Of a stretch of 64,000 nt of DNA, positions 1 through 7,781 are shown in pieces (positions within the stretch are counted from its first letter, which is position 1; each line of letters opens with the position of its first letter). Origin of the DNA: Brevibacillus sp042683565 (GTDB lineage: Bacteria; Bacillota; Bacilli; Brevibacillales; Brevibacillaceae); assembly GCF_042683565.1 (NCBI RefSeq), contig NZ_JBHUJW010000043.1, forward strand, positions 434,001 to 498,000, written 5' to 3'. The notes under the pieces were generated by a model. It searched no databases and was not told the DNA's origin. It was given only the letters and a program-made list of their open reading frames with translations. The position numbers and the translations under genes were made by a program.

Positions 1-497
1 ACCATGTTACCGGTGTTGAGCATGACCAAACCGGTCGTCCATCTGAGAACGCTGCGAACCGTAAAGCGCAAATGGAAAAACGTATGCGCAAGCTGAACGG
101 GGTATTGAAAAACTTCAAAAACCCTGTAACCGTCGACGCACCGCATGCTGAGGCTGACGTTCTGGTAGTGGGTATCAACTCCACCATCGGTACGATCCAG
201 GAAGCAAAAGCTCGCCTGGAGCAAGAGGGTGTGAAGGTTAACCATGCCCAAATTCGCCTGTTGCATCCATTCCCGACTGAGGAAATGGCAGCTCTTGTAG
301 CAAAAGCGAAAAAGGTTGTTGTCGTCGAGCACAACATCCAAGGTCAAGTTACAAACCTTCTCAAGCAGCACGTAGGCAACGCAGAGAAGATCGAGTCCGT
401 GCTGAAATATGACGGAAATCCGTTCTTACCGAAAGAAATTTACGCTGAAGTGAAGGAGCTGGTAAAACATGGCGACTATGAAAGAGTTTCGAAATAA
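1..497 (+). CDS. korA: 2-oxoacid:ferredoxin oxidoreductase, alpha subunit (3' part)
   Basis: C-terminal part of the alpha subunit; the gene begins before the window and its reading frame runs through position 3. It ends in a domain typical of the alpha chain (transketolase C-terminal fold) with the run VVVVEHNIQGQVTNLL. Together with the beta subunit downstream it forms the CoA-dependent oxidoreductase that decarboxylates 2-oxoacids such as 2-oxoglutarate and passes electrons to ferredoxin. The last 29 bases overlap the start of the next gene, so the two are translationally coupled. Codon use looks like that of a highly expressed gene. The exact substrate cannot be read from the fragment. Confidence 0.9.
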   Translation, partial: HVTGVEHDQTGRPSENAANRKAQMEKRMRKLNGVLKNFKNPVTVDAPHAEADVLVVGINSTIGTIQEAKARLEQEGVKVNHAQIRLLHPFPTEEMAALVAKAKKVVVVEHNIQGQVTNLLKQHVGNAEKIESVLKYDGNPFLPKEIYAEVKELVKHGDYERVSK

Positions 498-1335
498 CGT
501 TAAGCCAAACTGGTGCCCGGGCTGTGGTGACTTCTCCATCCAGGCAGCCATTCAACGCGCTGCTGCGAACGTAGGTCTGGAGCCTGAAGATCTGGCGGTT
601 ATTTCCGGTATCGGTTGTTCCGGTCGTATTTCCGGTTACATCAACTGCTATGGTTTCCACGGTATTCACGGACGTTCCCTGCCAATCGCACAAGGTGTGA
701 AAATGGCAAACCGTGAACTGACGGTTATCGCAGCAGGTGGTGACGGTGACGGTTTTGCAATCGGTATGGGTCATACTGTACATGCTATCCGTCGCAACAT
801 GAACATTACCTACATCGTAATGGATAACCAAATCTACGGTCTGACAAAAGGTCAAACCTCCCCGCGTTCCGCGACTGGTTTCGTGACCAAGTCTACACCG
901 TCTGGTTCCATCGAGTCTTCCATTTCTCCAGTTGAACTGGCGCTGTCCGTTGGTGCAACGTTCGTCGCCCAATCGTTCTCCAGCGATCTGAAAGGCTTGA
1001 CTGAACTGATCGAAAAAGGTATCCAGCACGAAGGCTTCTCCCTGATCAACGTATTCAGCCCTTGTGTAACCTACAACAAAGTGAACACCTATGACTGGTT
1101 CAAAGAGAACATCGTGCCTGTAGAAACGATCGAAGGCTACGATCCTCATGACCGCATCAAGGCAATGTCCACTTCCATGCAATACAAAGGCCTGATCACT
1201 GGTCTGATTTACCAAGACACTGAGCAAAAGTCTTACGAGTCTCTCGTAAAAGGCTTCAAAGAAGAAGGCTTGGCAAAACAAGACATTCGCCTGTCTCAAG
1301 AAGACTTCGATAAACTTGTTGCTGAATTTGCGTAA
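469..1335 (+). CDS. korB: 2-oxoacid:ferredoxin oxidoreductase, beta subunit
   Basis: A 288-aa beta subunit carrying the thiamine diphosphate site. Visible features are the N-terminal cysteine pair WCPGCGD (C16, C19), the CSGR segment, and the TPP/Mg2+ motif GGDGDGF followed about 28 residues later by MDNQIYGLTKGQ. The length fits two-subunit bacterial KorB/PorB proteins. The ATG lies inside the end of korA (29-base overlap), and a strong hairpin follows the stop, so this is the last gene of its operon. Family membership is clear; 2-oxoglutarate rather than pyruvate as substrate is inferred from the usual annotation of korAB next to miaB in bacilli. Confidence 0.93.
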   Translation: MATMKEFRNNVKPNWCPGCGDFSIQAAIQRAAANVGLEPEDLAVISGIGCSGRISGYINCYGFHGIHGRSLPIAQGVKMANRELTVIAAGGDGDGFAIGMGHTVHAIRRNMNITYIVMDNQIYGLTKGQTSPRSATGFVTKSTPSGSIESSISPVELALSVGATFVAQSFSSDLKGLTELIEKGIQHEGFSLINVFSPCVTYNKVNTYDWFKENIVPVETIEGYDPHDRIKAMSTSMQYKGLITGLIYQDTEQKSYESLVKGFKEEGLAKQDIRLSQEDFDKLVAEFA

Positions 1336-1345
1336 GGTTTCGATG

Positions 1346-1376
1346 AAAAACCTCTCCGTTTCGGGAGAGGTTTTTT
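1346..1376 (+). terminator. Bidirectional intrinsic terminator after korB
   Basis: An inverted repeat with arms containing CCTCTCC/GGAGAGG, flanked by A and T runs on the two sides. It can therefore stop korB on the + strand and the convergent YkvI-type gene on the - strand. Confidence 0.85.
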
Positions 1377-1384
1377 GTGGTTTT

Positions 1385-2425
1385 TCAGGACAAGGTGCGG
1401 CCGCGCCACTGGCGGTAGAACAGCATGACGAGGAAAAAGACAACGAGCTGGCCGAAGAGCGGGTACAACAAGCGCAATAATGAGCTGAAGCCGATAAAGC
1501 TGATGAAATAGGTAATGATGAGAATGCCGAAGAGAACGGTCGGTCCGCGCAGATGCGTGACCTGGCGCAGCTGCTCGGCGAGACCGAAGACGTTTGCAAC
1601 GAGTGTCGAAAAAATTTCCGCGTACACGAGCAAGGAAAATAACAGCGGAATTCCGCGACCCACCCCGTGAAGCAAGGCGATCATCGGCATTTCCGCGTGC
1701 TGGATGTCCGGCATTTCCACGGCTAACGAGGAATAGGCGAGGATGAGCAGCAGGCCGATCCCCAAACCGCCGATGATTCCGCCTGCGATCAACGGCTTTT
1801 CGCTCGTGCTGTGCCTGCCGATTGGCACAAGAACCGCTTGTGTAAGCGAAACGTTTAAGGCAACATAAGATAAGGGAGAGCTCAGCCATGCCCACGCCCG
1901 AGGCGATTCGGAAATGAGGATGGGATCTTTCCATGGTTGCGTGTACAAAAAGACGAGCAGCGTAAACGCAACGAGGGTGGGGACAAAAATGCTGTTGACG
2001 CGGTGGATGGCAAACAGTCCTTTGCGTGTCACCACGAAAATCATCAACATGCTGATCCAAATGCCTACTTGAGAGGGAAGCTGAAACGATTCCCAAAAGA
2101 TCGCACCAGTGGCGGCGAGCATGACGGAGGTAGTCCCGAGCAGTACAGTCAACAGTAGGCTGTTAAACACCATTCCGAACGGATGGCCAAACAAGTACGT
2201 GCTGACATCCTGGTAAGAATCCGCCTGAATTCGATAGGAAATGAGCATGACGCGCGTGCCCGCCCAAGTGAACAACGCGGTCGCGAGCAAGATTCCTGCG
2301 AGCCCTTGCGTCCCATATTGTACAAAAAACTCAACAATTTCCCTGCCAGAAGCAAATCCGGCTCCCACGACTGTCCCGATATACGTAAAAGCGATCTGCC
2401 ATGCGGTTTTCCATGATCCTTGCAT
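1385..2425 (-). CDS. YkvI-family membrane transporter-like protein
   Basis: A 346-aa integral membrane protein with about ten hydrophobic segments. It starts SWKTAWQIAFTYIGTVVGAGFASGREI; the glycine-rich GAGFASG element in the first membrane segment is typical of APC-superfamily transporters and matches the YkvI group of Bacillus. The substrate is unknown. It is a single gene, convergent with korB, with an AGGAGGTCTGAG-type ribosome site before the ATG. It sits back to back with the metallo-hydrolase pseudogene. The family call rests on the N-terminal motif and overall topology. Confidence 0.8.
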   Translation of the reverse strand: MQGSWKTAWQIAFTYIGTVVGAGFASGREIVEFFVQYGTQGLAGILLATALFTWAGTRVMLISYRIQADSYQDVSTYLFGHPFGMVFNSLLLTVLLGTTSVMLAATGAIFWESFQLPSQVGIWISMLMIFVVTRKGLFAIHRVNSIFVPTLVAFTLLVFLYTQPWKDPILISESPRAWAWLSSPLSYVALNVSLTQAVLVPIGRHSTSEKPLIAGGIIGGLGIGLLLILAYSSLAVEMPDIQHAEMPMIALLHGVGRGIPLLFSLLVYAEIFSTLVANVFGLAEQLRQVTHLRGPTVLFGILIITYFISFIGFSSLLRLLYPLFGQLVVFFLVMLFYRQWRGRTLS

Positions 2426-2478
2426 CTCAGACCTCCTGTCCCATCTTATTTCATCCTATGAACTGGAGTGATCCGAAT

Positions 2479-2728
2479 ATGCGCATAACTGTTCCGGGCT
2501 GTCAATCTCCCTATCCGGGGCCAGGAGGAGCTACCCCCGGGTATCTCGTGGAGACAGACAAGGTCCGCCTGCTGCTCGACTGCGGCAGCGGCCGAGCTGG
2601 CCGAAGCGCATGCGTGCCGCTCGCTTTTAATCACCCATCTGTTCCACAAGTATGACCCCGAGGAAGTACGCAGGCAAGCAGCGGCGTATACGGCGGGAGC
2701 GAGGATTGGCTTGCAAATCGGGCTATAA
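2479..2728 (+). pseudogene. MBL-fold (YhfI-like) metallo-hydrolase, internally deleted
   Basis: Two ends of a metallo-beta-lactamase-fold protein lie fused with the middle missing. From the ATG at 2479 the product reads MRITVPGCQSPYPG... then GYLVETDKVRLLLDCGSG, the usual start of YhfI-like hydrolases. At about 2588 the reading must shift one frame, giving AELAEAHACRSLLITHLFHK, then YDPEEVRRQA... and GARIGLQIGL before a stop at 2726-2728; this is the usual end of the same family. Roughly 150 residues, including the HxHxDH metal site, are absent. The lesion is a deletion with a frameshift at the junction; the product cannot be a working hydrolase. Confidence 0.75.
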
Positions 2729-2767
2729 CTTTCACTTCATGTGTCTACATAGAGAGGAGAACGAAGA

Positions 2768-3328
2768 ATGTTTCCAAATGTTTTGGAGGTCGCGCGAAAG
2801 CTGATCAAGGAGAGAGTGCAGGTCGGAGAGACCGTCATTGACGCAACGATGGGAAACGGCAATGACACGTTGTTCCTCGCCCAACTCGTTCAGGAGCGCG
2901 GCAAAGTCATCGCCTATGACATTCAGAAGCTGGCGATGGAGAAGACGAGAGAGCGGCTGGAGCGGGAAGGAGTCGCTGGCTGGGTCGACATGCGGCTGGC
3001 GAGTCACGAGGAGATCGAAGCCGTCGATGAGCCGGTAGGGGCGATTATGTTCAATTTGGGGTATTTGCCCGGCGGTGACAAGGCGATTACGACACAGGCA
3101 GCGAGCACGATTCGGGCGATTGAGTCGGGTCTGCGTGTACTGCGTCCCGGCGGCATCATGACGGTGATGATCTACTGGGGGCACGAGGCAGGACGCGTGG
3201 AAAAGGACGCGGTGGAATCGTATTGCCAGACGTTAAGCCAGATGGACTATTTGGTATTGAAGTATCAGTACATCAACCAGCAAAACCACGCTCCCTTTTT
3301 GCTCGCGATCGAACGCAGAGGAATATAG
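2768..3328 (+). CDS. mnmM: tRNA (mnm5s2U34) methyltransferase, class I SAM-dependent
   Basis: A 186-aa Rossmann-fold methyltransferase of the YtqB family, shown in B. subtilis to be MnmM, which makes the last methylation of mnm5(s2)U34 in tRNA wobble positions. Visible motifs: VIDATMGNGNDTLFLA (SAM loop, motif I, about residues 22-38), VIAYDIQ (acidic SAM-binding residue), and MFNLGYLPGGD (motif IV, N/D-L-G-Y-L-P signature of the family). The length matches the family. A good AGAGGAGAACGA ribosome site precedes the ATG. It stands alone on the + strand. Confidence 0.85.
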   Translation: MFPNVLEVARKLIKERVQVGETVIDATMGNGNDTLFLAQLVQERGKVIAYDIQKLAMEKTRERLEREGVAGWVDMRLASHEEIEAVDEPVGAIMFNLGYLPGGDKAITTQAASTIRAIESGLRVLRPGGIMTVMIYWGHEAGRVEKDAVESYCQTLSQMDYLVLKYQYINQQNHAPFLLAIERRGI

Positions 3329-3579
3329 GGCAAGGAATTGAGGCTAAGAGTTAGGCAAAGGAGCGGACGAATTTACGGACGCAGCGCAGTCTGAAGAAGC
3401 TGCGGGATCAGGCACGGCAGCCGCTCGTACAATTGACGGGCAGGCTCTTTTCCCGGGCAAGCGCAGATTGCGACAGCGAGAGCAGAAGAACGGTGAATCG
3501 TGTCGTTTTCAAAAATAGGCACGCCCCTTGCTTCCAAGGCACATACCTTATGTTGAGGAATGCAGCAAGGGGGATCGAT
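3329..3579. other. Intergenic region upstream of the YheC/D gene
   Basis: About 250 bases with no supported gene. An open frame continues upstream from the YheC/D gene, but it has no ribosome site and no recognisable sequence. The 3' end carries the candidate mother-cell promoter listed separately. Confidence 0.5.
3542..3550 (+). promoter_or_regulatory. Candidate mother-cell sigma (E/K) -10 element
   Basis: CATACCTTA fits the sigma-K -10 pattern CATANNNTA and also resembles sigma-E -10 sites. It lies about 30 bases before the GTG start of a spore-coat-associated ATP-grasp gene, which would be expected to be expressed in the mother cell. The -35 region is not convincing, so this is tentative. 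Confidence 0.35.
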
Positions 3580-4659
3580 GTGAACAGAATCGGCATTATG
3601 TTGGATTGGGGCATTATCCAGAAAGGAATCAAAGGAGCCAAGTCATACGAGCGTTTGCCTTATTATGTCAAGATCGGGAAAGAGATGGGTCTGGAGCCGG
3701 TTTTCTTCCACCCGTTCCACGTGCTTGCCGGAGAGGAAAAGGTCCACGGGTATTTCTGGAATGGCAGCAGGCTGGTCCCCCGTGTGGTGCAAATACCGCG
3801 CGTCATTCATAACCGGGTCTTGACCGGAGATGCGAGAGCAAGGGGGGTTATCCGGCGGTTGAGCCGCAAAAAGATCGTCTTCAACGGATTGGTGGTGCGA
3901 GATAAGCGAAAGGTCCACCAGATGCTGTGGAAAAACCCCCAGCTTCGCGCGTATTTGCCGCATACGGTGCCGTATTCTACCCAGCAGCTTCGCCAGTTTC
4001 TGGAGATGTACAAGGTCGTGTACGTCAAGCCTGCCGTCGGTTCGGTAGGTATTGGCGTGGCACGGATCGAGCGGCACGGCAAGGAATATCACTTCATCGC
4101 CTCCAGACAGCGCCAGACGATGTCGTTGAACCGGCTGCTGCAGGTCGTGCGCAAATGGGTCGGGGGCAAACGTTTCCTGATTCAACAGGGGGTCCAGTTG
4201 GCCCGGTACGAAGGGAAGACGTTTGACATTCGCGTGTCCGTACAGCGGAATGGGCAGCGGAACTGGACGGTCAGCGGCATGGTAGCCAAAGTCGCCAACC
4301 AGAAAAACAAATTGAGCAATCTGTCGCGCGGCGGGAAAGCCGTCCCTTTGACGACAGCCCTTGCGCCTACCTTTTCTCCGGAAGAACAGGAGGAGACGAT
4401 GGAGCGCATCCGGAAAGCTGCGATCGAGATAGCGAAGCAGTACGCGCAGCATTTTCCTTCTCTTGCCGACCTGGGCATGGATATGGGTGTCGATGACAGA
4501 GGGAACCCGTATCTGATCGAGGTGAACGTGCGGGATCAGCGTTATTCCTTTTACAAAGCGGGAGAAAAGGAGATGTTCAAGCAGACGTACCGACATCCGC
4601 TGGAGTACGCACAAACCTTGCTGCGCGAAGGGAAGAAGCCGAGGAAGCAGCTTGCCTGA
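3580..4659 (+). CDS. YheC/YheD-family spore-coat-associated ATP-grasp protein
   Basis: A 359-aa protein of the YheC/YheD family, ATP-grasp-like proteins associated with the endospore coat. Visible are the N-terminal VNRIGIMLDWG, the strand/loop VVYVKPAVGSVGIGVARIE (ATP-grasp lysine and glycine loop, about residues 142-162), FLIQQGVQL, FDIRVSVQRN, and the Mg2+-binding end DMGVDDRGNPYLIEVNVR. I chose the GTG at 3580 because AAGGGGG lies six bases upstream; longer frames lack a ribosome site. It probably makes an amide or peptide bond on a spore component, but no substrate is known. A second ligase-type gene lies beside cotE (12156). Confidence 0.82.
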   Translation: MNRIGIMLDWGIIQKGIKGAKSYERLPYYVKIGKEMGLEPVFFHPFHVLAGEEKVHGYFWNGSRLVPRVVQIPRVIHNRVLTGDARARGVIRRLSRKKIVFNGLVVRDKRKVHQMLWKNPQLRAYLPHTVPYSTQQLRQFLEMYKVVYVKPAVGSVGIGVARIERHGKEYHFIASRQRQTMSLNRLLQVVRKWVGGKRFLIQQGVQLARYEGKTFDIRVSVQRNGQRNWTVSGMVAKVANQKNKLSNLSRGGKAVPLTTALAPTFSPEEQEETMERIRKAAIEIAKQYAQHFPSLADLGMDMGVDDRGNPYLIEVNVRDQRYSFYKAGEKEMFKQTYRHPLEYAQTLLREGKKPRKQLA

Positions 4660-4764
4660 TGGAGTGTGCGGGAGTTTGACGAAACAAGAGTCAAGGGAAG
4701 CGAGGAATGGTACTGGCACGCGGCGAACCGGCGGCAGAGCAGGTCTTGTCCAACCAGGGTAAGG

Positions 4765-4800
4765 AAAGAACGGAGGCATGCGCACCCGTTCTTTATTTGC
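4765..4800 (+). terminator. Intrinsic terminator downstream of YheC/D
   Basis: Arms AAAGAACGG/CCGTTCTTT with a 12-base loop, followed by the T-rich stretch ATTTGCGTTTTT. Confidence 0.7.
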
Positions 4801-4843
4801 GTTTTTGTAAGAAGCAGGTTATGATCGGCGGCTCACGTAACCG

Positions 4844-5278
4844 TTAGGGCAGATTGCGGAAATGGCGATAGGCCAGCGCGAGGATGGATTTGCGGGTGAG
4901 AATCCCCTGGAAAATTTGCTCGTCATCTTCAATGCAAATGAAAGGGTGATTGATGGAGACTTCCAGCGCTTTCAAAAAATCGTCTGTGTACTTCAGTCGC
5001 GCCATTTTGGTGTCCATCACTTCATCGACGGTGTACTCGGACAGCTTTTCTGTCTCAAAGCGTTCCAGGCCCAACGTCTTGTTCATAATCATATTGGTGC
5101 TGATCAATCCATGCAAGCGGTACTGATGATCCAGTACGGGAATGGCCGAGTAGCCGGATTTGAGCAGGACGAGCAGCGCGTGCTCAATCGAGTTGCCCAG
5201 TTGGACGTGAGCGACTTTCGTGGAAGCAATGATAAGGTCTTTGATGGATGTATGCAACAATGGGATATCCTGGTTCAT
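4844..5278 (-). CDS. cbpB: Cyclic-di-AMP-binding CBS-domain protein CbpB (DarB/YkuL)
   Basis: A 144-aa protein made of two CBS motifs. The segment KVAHVQLGNSIEHALLVLLK and the following SGYSAIPVLDHQYRLHGLIS are nearly diagnostic of B. subtilis YkuL (DarB, also CbpB), a soluble c-di-AMP receptor that in its free form activates the (p)ppGpp synthetase Rel and pyruvate carboxylase. The second CBS part ends HPFICIEDDEQIFQGILTR. The ATG at 5278 is chosen because AAAGGTGG precedes it; a longer frame to 5335 has a basic extension not seen in the family. It is a single gene, transcribed toward the YheC/D gene. Confidence 0.88.
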   Translation of the reverse strand: MNQDIPLLHTSIKDLIIASTKVAHVQLGNSIEHALLVLLKSGYSAIPVLDHQYRLHGLISTNMIMNKTLGLERFETEKLSEYTVDEVMDTKMARLKYTDDFLKALEVSINHPFICIEDDEQIFQGILTRKSILALAYRHFRNLP

Positions 5279-5435
5279 CTGGTTCCACCACCTTTTCTGT
5301 CGTCTAAGGCAGCGAAGTAGCTGCCTGTGGTTCACTTCTATGATACCGTAAGCTGCGTTTCAGCGGTAGGGCTACATTTCGGAAAACATCGCACCGCTGC
5401 CCCGCGGTTGCAGGATTGGCATTTGCGCGGCCGGA

Positions 5436-5465
5436 AAAAGAAAAAGCCCGGCAGGCTTGCCGGGT
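5436..5465 (-). terminator. Intrinsic terminator of the acyltransferase gene
   Basis: On the - strand, a CCCGGCA/TGCCGGG hairpin is followed by TTTTTCTTTTTC, about 95 bases after the acyltransferase stop codon. Confidence 0.75.
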
Positions 5466-5559
5466 AATGAATCGAGGTGTGGAACATTTGTCCCTGCTAA
5501 TAGTATGCGAGATCGAGTGCCGTTTTACATTAGGAGTTTGAAGGAAAGGCCGCCAATGG

Positions 5560-6696
5560 TCAAGCCTTGTGCGCCTCCATCCGGTAGACGGGCTTGGATT
5601 TGGGTCGTCCTCCTCGCGTCCAGTGTGAAATCAGCGTATGCTCATACAAGAAAATGCAGAGCGGCGGCGTAATGACGAACATCGCCACCATGATGAGCGG
5701 CGTGGACCAGTCGAGCCGGAAAATGACGTAGCTTTCCAGCAGGAACAAGATCAGCGGATGGACCATGTAGATCGCCATGTTTTGCTTGGCCAGGCGGGAC
5801 AGCCATTGACCAAGGCGAGGCAGAGCGCCCAAATAGCGGGAGATCGAGTAAAAGGCGAGCAGAAAGCTCAATGTGTAGCACAGGTACAGCGGATCAAAAA
5901 TGTTGAGGCTTTCTGCATAGCTTTTGCTCCCGTTCAAATAGCGGAGCATGATCCATGCCGCCGAGACAATGGTTGCTGCAAAGGAGACGAGCCGCAGCCG
6001 ATGTGTCCACAGACGCCATTTCTCCACGTTCAAACCTGCGTAAGCGCCAAGGCAAAACGTGAAAATATACATGTAGAAATAGTTTTGACCAGCGACATAG
6101 CTATGCTGGATCAGCTTCAGAAAAACATTTGCCGTCCAGTCGATGGACCAGAGCGAGTCGACGAACAAGGCTTGGTACAGCATATAGAGCCCGATCTGGC
6201 CGAGAAACAGCACGACCAGCACTTTCATCGACATGTACCGCTCGATCAGCGACTTTGTCAAAAAGAACAGGACGTTCAATTGCAAATAGAGCGGAATGTA
6301 GTACAGGTGATAAAAGGAACTGCCCGTAAACAAACTGTGAAAAAACGGGCCTGCGAGTAGGACCGGATTGATCGTCTGAAGCTGAAAGCCTGTGAAAATC
6401 GCGGTCCAAATGATGTAAGGAAGAACGATGACCCGCCAGCGCTTGCGCCAAAATCTGGTCCAGTCCATTTGCTTGTTTTGATGCCAGTAAAACAGCAGCA
6501 TCCCTGTTGCAAAGATGAACAGGGAGCGTCCGAATCGCAGCAATATCAGGGAGATGGCTTCAATGTCCCCATCCCACGGATAGTCCCCCTGATTTTCAAT
6601 GAAAAACCCAAGGATGTGGATAATCAGTACCGTACAAGCCCCAAACACAAAAAGGGCATTCAGATCCTGAAACGTCCCCTTTCGATTGCTATTCAT
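5560..6696 (-). CDS. Acyltransferase 3 family membrane protein
   Basis: A 378-aa multi-span membrane protein of the acyltransferase-3 (OafA/WecH-like) family, which transfers acyl groups to surface glycans. The first membrane segment LNALFVFGACTVLIIHILGF contains the family's histidine; an arginine follows in LLRFGRSLFIFATGMLLFYW. About ten hydrophobic helices can be counted, ending in MVHPLILFLLESYVIF. The acceptor is unknown. It lies 74 bases downstream of lipL on the same strand and ends at a clear terminator; co-transcription with lipL is possible but the functions do not obviously connect. Confidence 0.83.
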   Translation of the reverse strand: MNSNRKGTFQDLNALFVFGACTVLIIHILGFFIENQGDYPWDGDIEAISLILLRFGRSLFIFATGMLLFYWHQNKQMDWTRFWRKRWRVIVLPYIIWTAIFTGFQLQTINPVLLAGPFFHSLFTGSSFYHLYYIPLYLQLNVLFFLTKSLIERYMSMKVLVVLFLGQIGLYMLYQALFVDSLWSIDWTANVFLKLIQHSYVAGQNYFYMYIFTFCLGAYAGLNVEKWRLWTHRLRLVSFAATIVSAAWIMLRYLNGSKSYAESLNIFDPLYLCYTLSFLLAFYSISRYLGALPRLGQWLSRLAKQNMAIYMVHPLILFLLESYVIFRLDWSTPLIMVAMFVITPPLCIFLYEHTLISHWTRGGRPKSKPVYRMEAHKA

Positions 6697-6770
6697 AAGT
6701 CCTCCATTATTCTTTCAGGCCGCACCTATCGGACAAAAGCCTGTCAGCCCCGTCAAAAAGAACGAGGCCG

Positions 6771-7613
6771 TTATTCAGGCAGCTTCCAATCAGGTGCAGC
6801 AAGTTGTTTGGCTGTATAGGAAAACAGTTGCAGGCGTGAAGCCAGGTGCTGCTCGGCCTCCTGACGCAATTCTGCATTCACTGAAAATGGAGCAGGTGAA
6901 ACCTGCCATTGTGTGCGGATGGCAGCAAGCAGCCGGGCTTTTACCTCATCTACTGTCACAGCCGCCCCTGTCAAACCGGCAATGCTGCCAACCGTCGCCG
7001 CTTCAATCCGCGGAATTGGCTTGTGGCTCTCCATTTCTTCCAGTCCAGCCCATTCATAAAAGCGTTCCATCCACTCGCCGCGGGGTCTTTCGTCCACGTT
7101 GATGCAAAGCTGCAAGATCGAGCCGTAGCGGGTACGGCGCTGGGCCATGCCCCCGATTTTTTTGCCGTGGATGGAAAAATCGTATTCTCCTGCACAATAA
7201 GAGCCGGCTACTTCGCCAAATTGAATCGTCCCGAAATCGCGCAAGCCGACTTTGAGCATCTGGGCGACCAGAGAAAAGAACGAATCAATCGAGATCGTCG
7301 TATCCGGCAACAGACAGGCTACATTCAAAACGCCGGCATCCAGAGGGACGCATGCGCCTCCTGACGAGCGCAGCACACAGCCAAAGCCGGCCTGTCCAAA
7401 ACGGCGCAGCACGCTCTCCAGATGGGGTAGTTTCGCATCGCGGCGACCAAGGTACAGCGCTTGATCGTACACCCAGAGGTGAATGACAGGCGTCGCGTTT
7501 TGATCACGCATGCCGGAAGCCAACGCTTCATCGCGAATGAGCGGTTCGAGCGGGCTGCCCTGGTACGTACCCGAGTCCATCCATTTGAACGGTTGATTGA
7601 TAGTAATTGACAT
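6771..7613 (-). CDS. lipL: Octanoyl-[GcvH]:protein N-octanoyltransferase
   Basis: A 280-aa member of the LplA/LipB/LipL fold. It moves octanoyl groups from GcvH to the E2 subunits of 2-oxoacid dehydrogenases, and would thus serve the pdhC product encoded at 36.9 kb. The catalytic cysteine is C140 in GSYCAGEYDFSIHGKKIGG, with lysine in the KKIGG segment; CAGEYD is typical of LipL rather than LipM. Upstream, VLRSSGGACVPLDAGVLNVA is the family's substrate loop. Length agrees with B. subtilis LipL (YwfL). A frame check shows no lesion. Confidence 0.88.
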   Translation of the reverse strand: MSITINQPFKWMDSGTYQGSPLEPLIRDEALASGMRDQNATPVIHLWVYDQALYLGRRDAKLPHLESVLRRFGQAGFGCVLRSSGGACVPLDAGVLNVACLLPDTTISIDSFFSLVAQMLKVGLRDFGTIQFGEVAGSYCAGEYDFSIHGKKIGGMAQRRTRYGSILQLCINVDERPRGEWMERFYEWAGLEEMESHKPIPRIEAATVGSIAGLTGAAVTVDEVKARLLAAIRTQWQVSPAPFSVNAELRQEAEQHLASRLQLFSYTAKQLAAPDWKLPE

Positions 7614-7730
7614 AGCGAGCTCCTAACCGGACAAGAATCGCTACCATTATACATCTGAACCGCGTCCATTTCTAGGCTTTCGGAGCCCTTTTTCAGAGTG
7701 GAAAATGATGCTTTCCTTCATTTATGTATA

Positions 7731-7764
7731 AAAATGCCCGACACATCGATGAATCGTGTCGGGC
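7731..7764 (-). terminator. Intrinsic terminator of the SLH-protein gene
   Basis: On the - strand GCCCGACAC and GTGTCGGGC form a nine-pair stem around an 11-base loop, followed by ATTTTTAT. It begins 17 bases after the stop codon of the SLH gene. Confidence 0.85.
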
Positions 7765-7781
7765 GGGCCGATATTTTGATT

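Noticed and set aside
4709..4846. A 45-codon frame starting MVLARGEPAAEQ
   Set aside because: It runs through the terminator after the YheC/D gene and into the end of cbpB; the composition is not protein-like.
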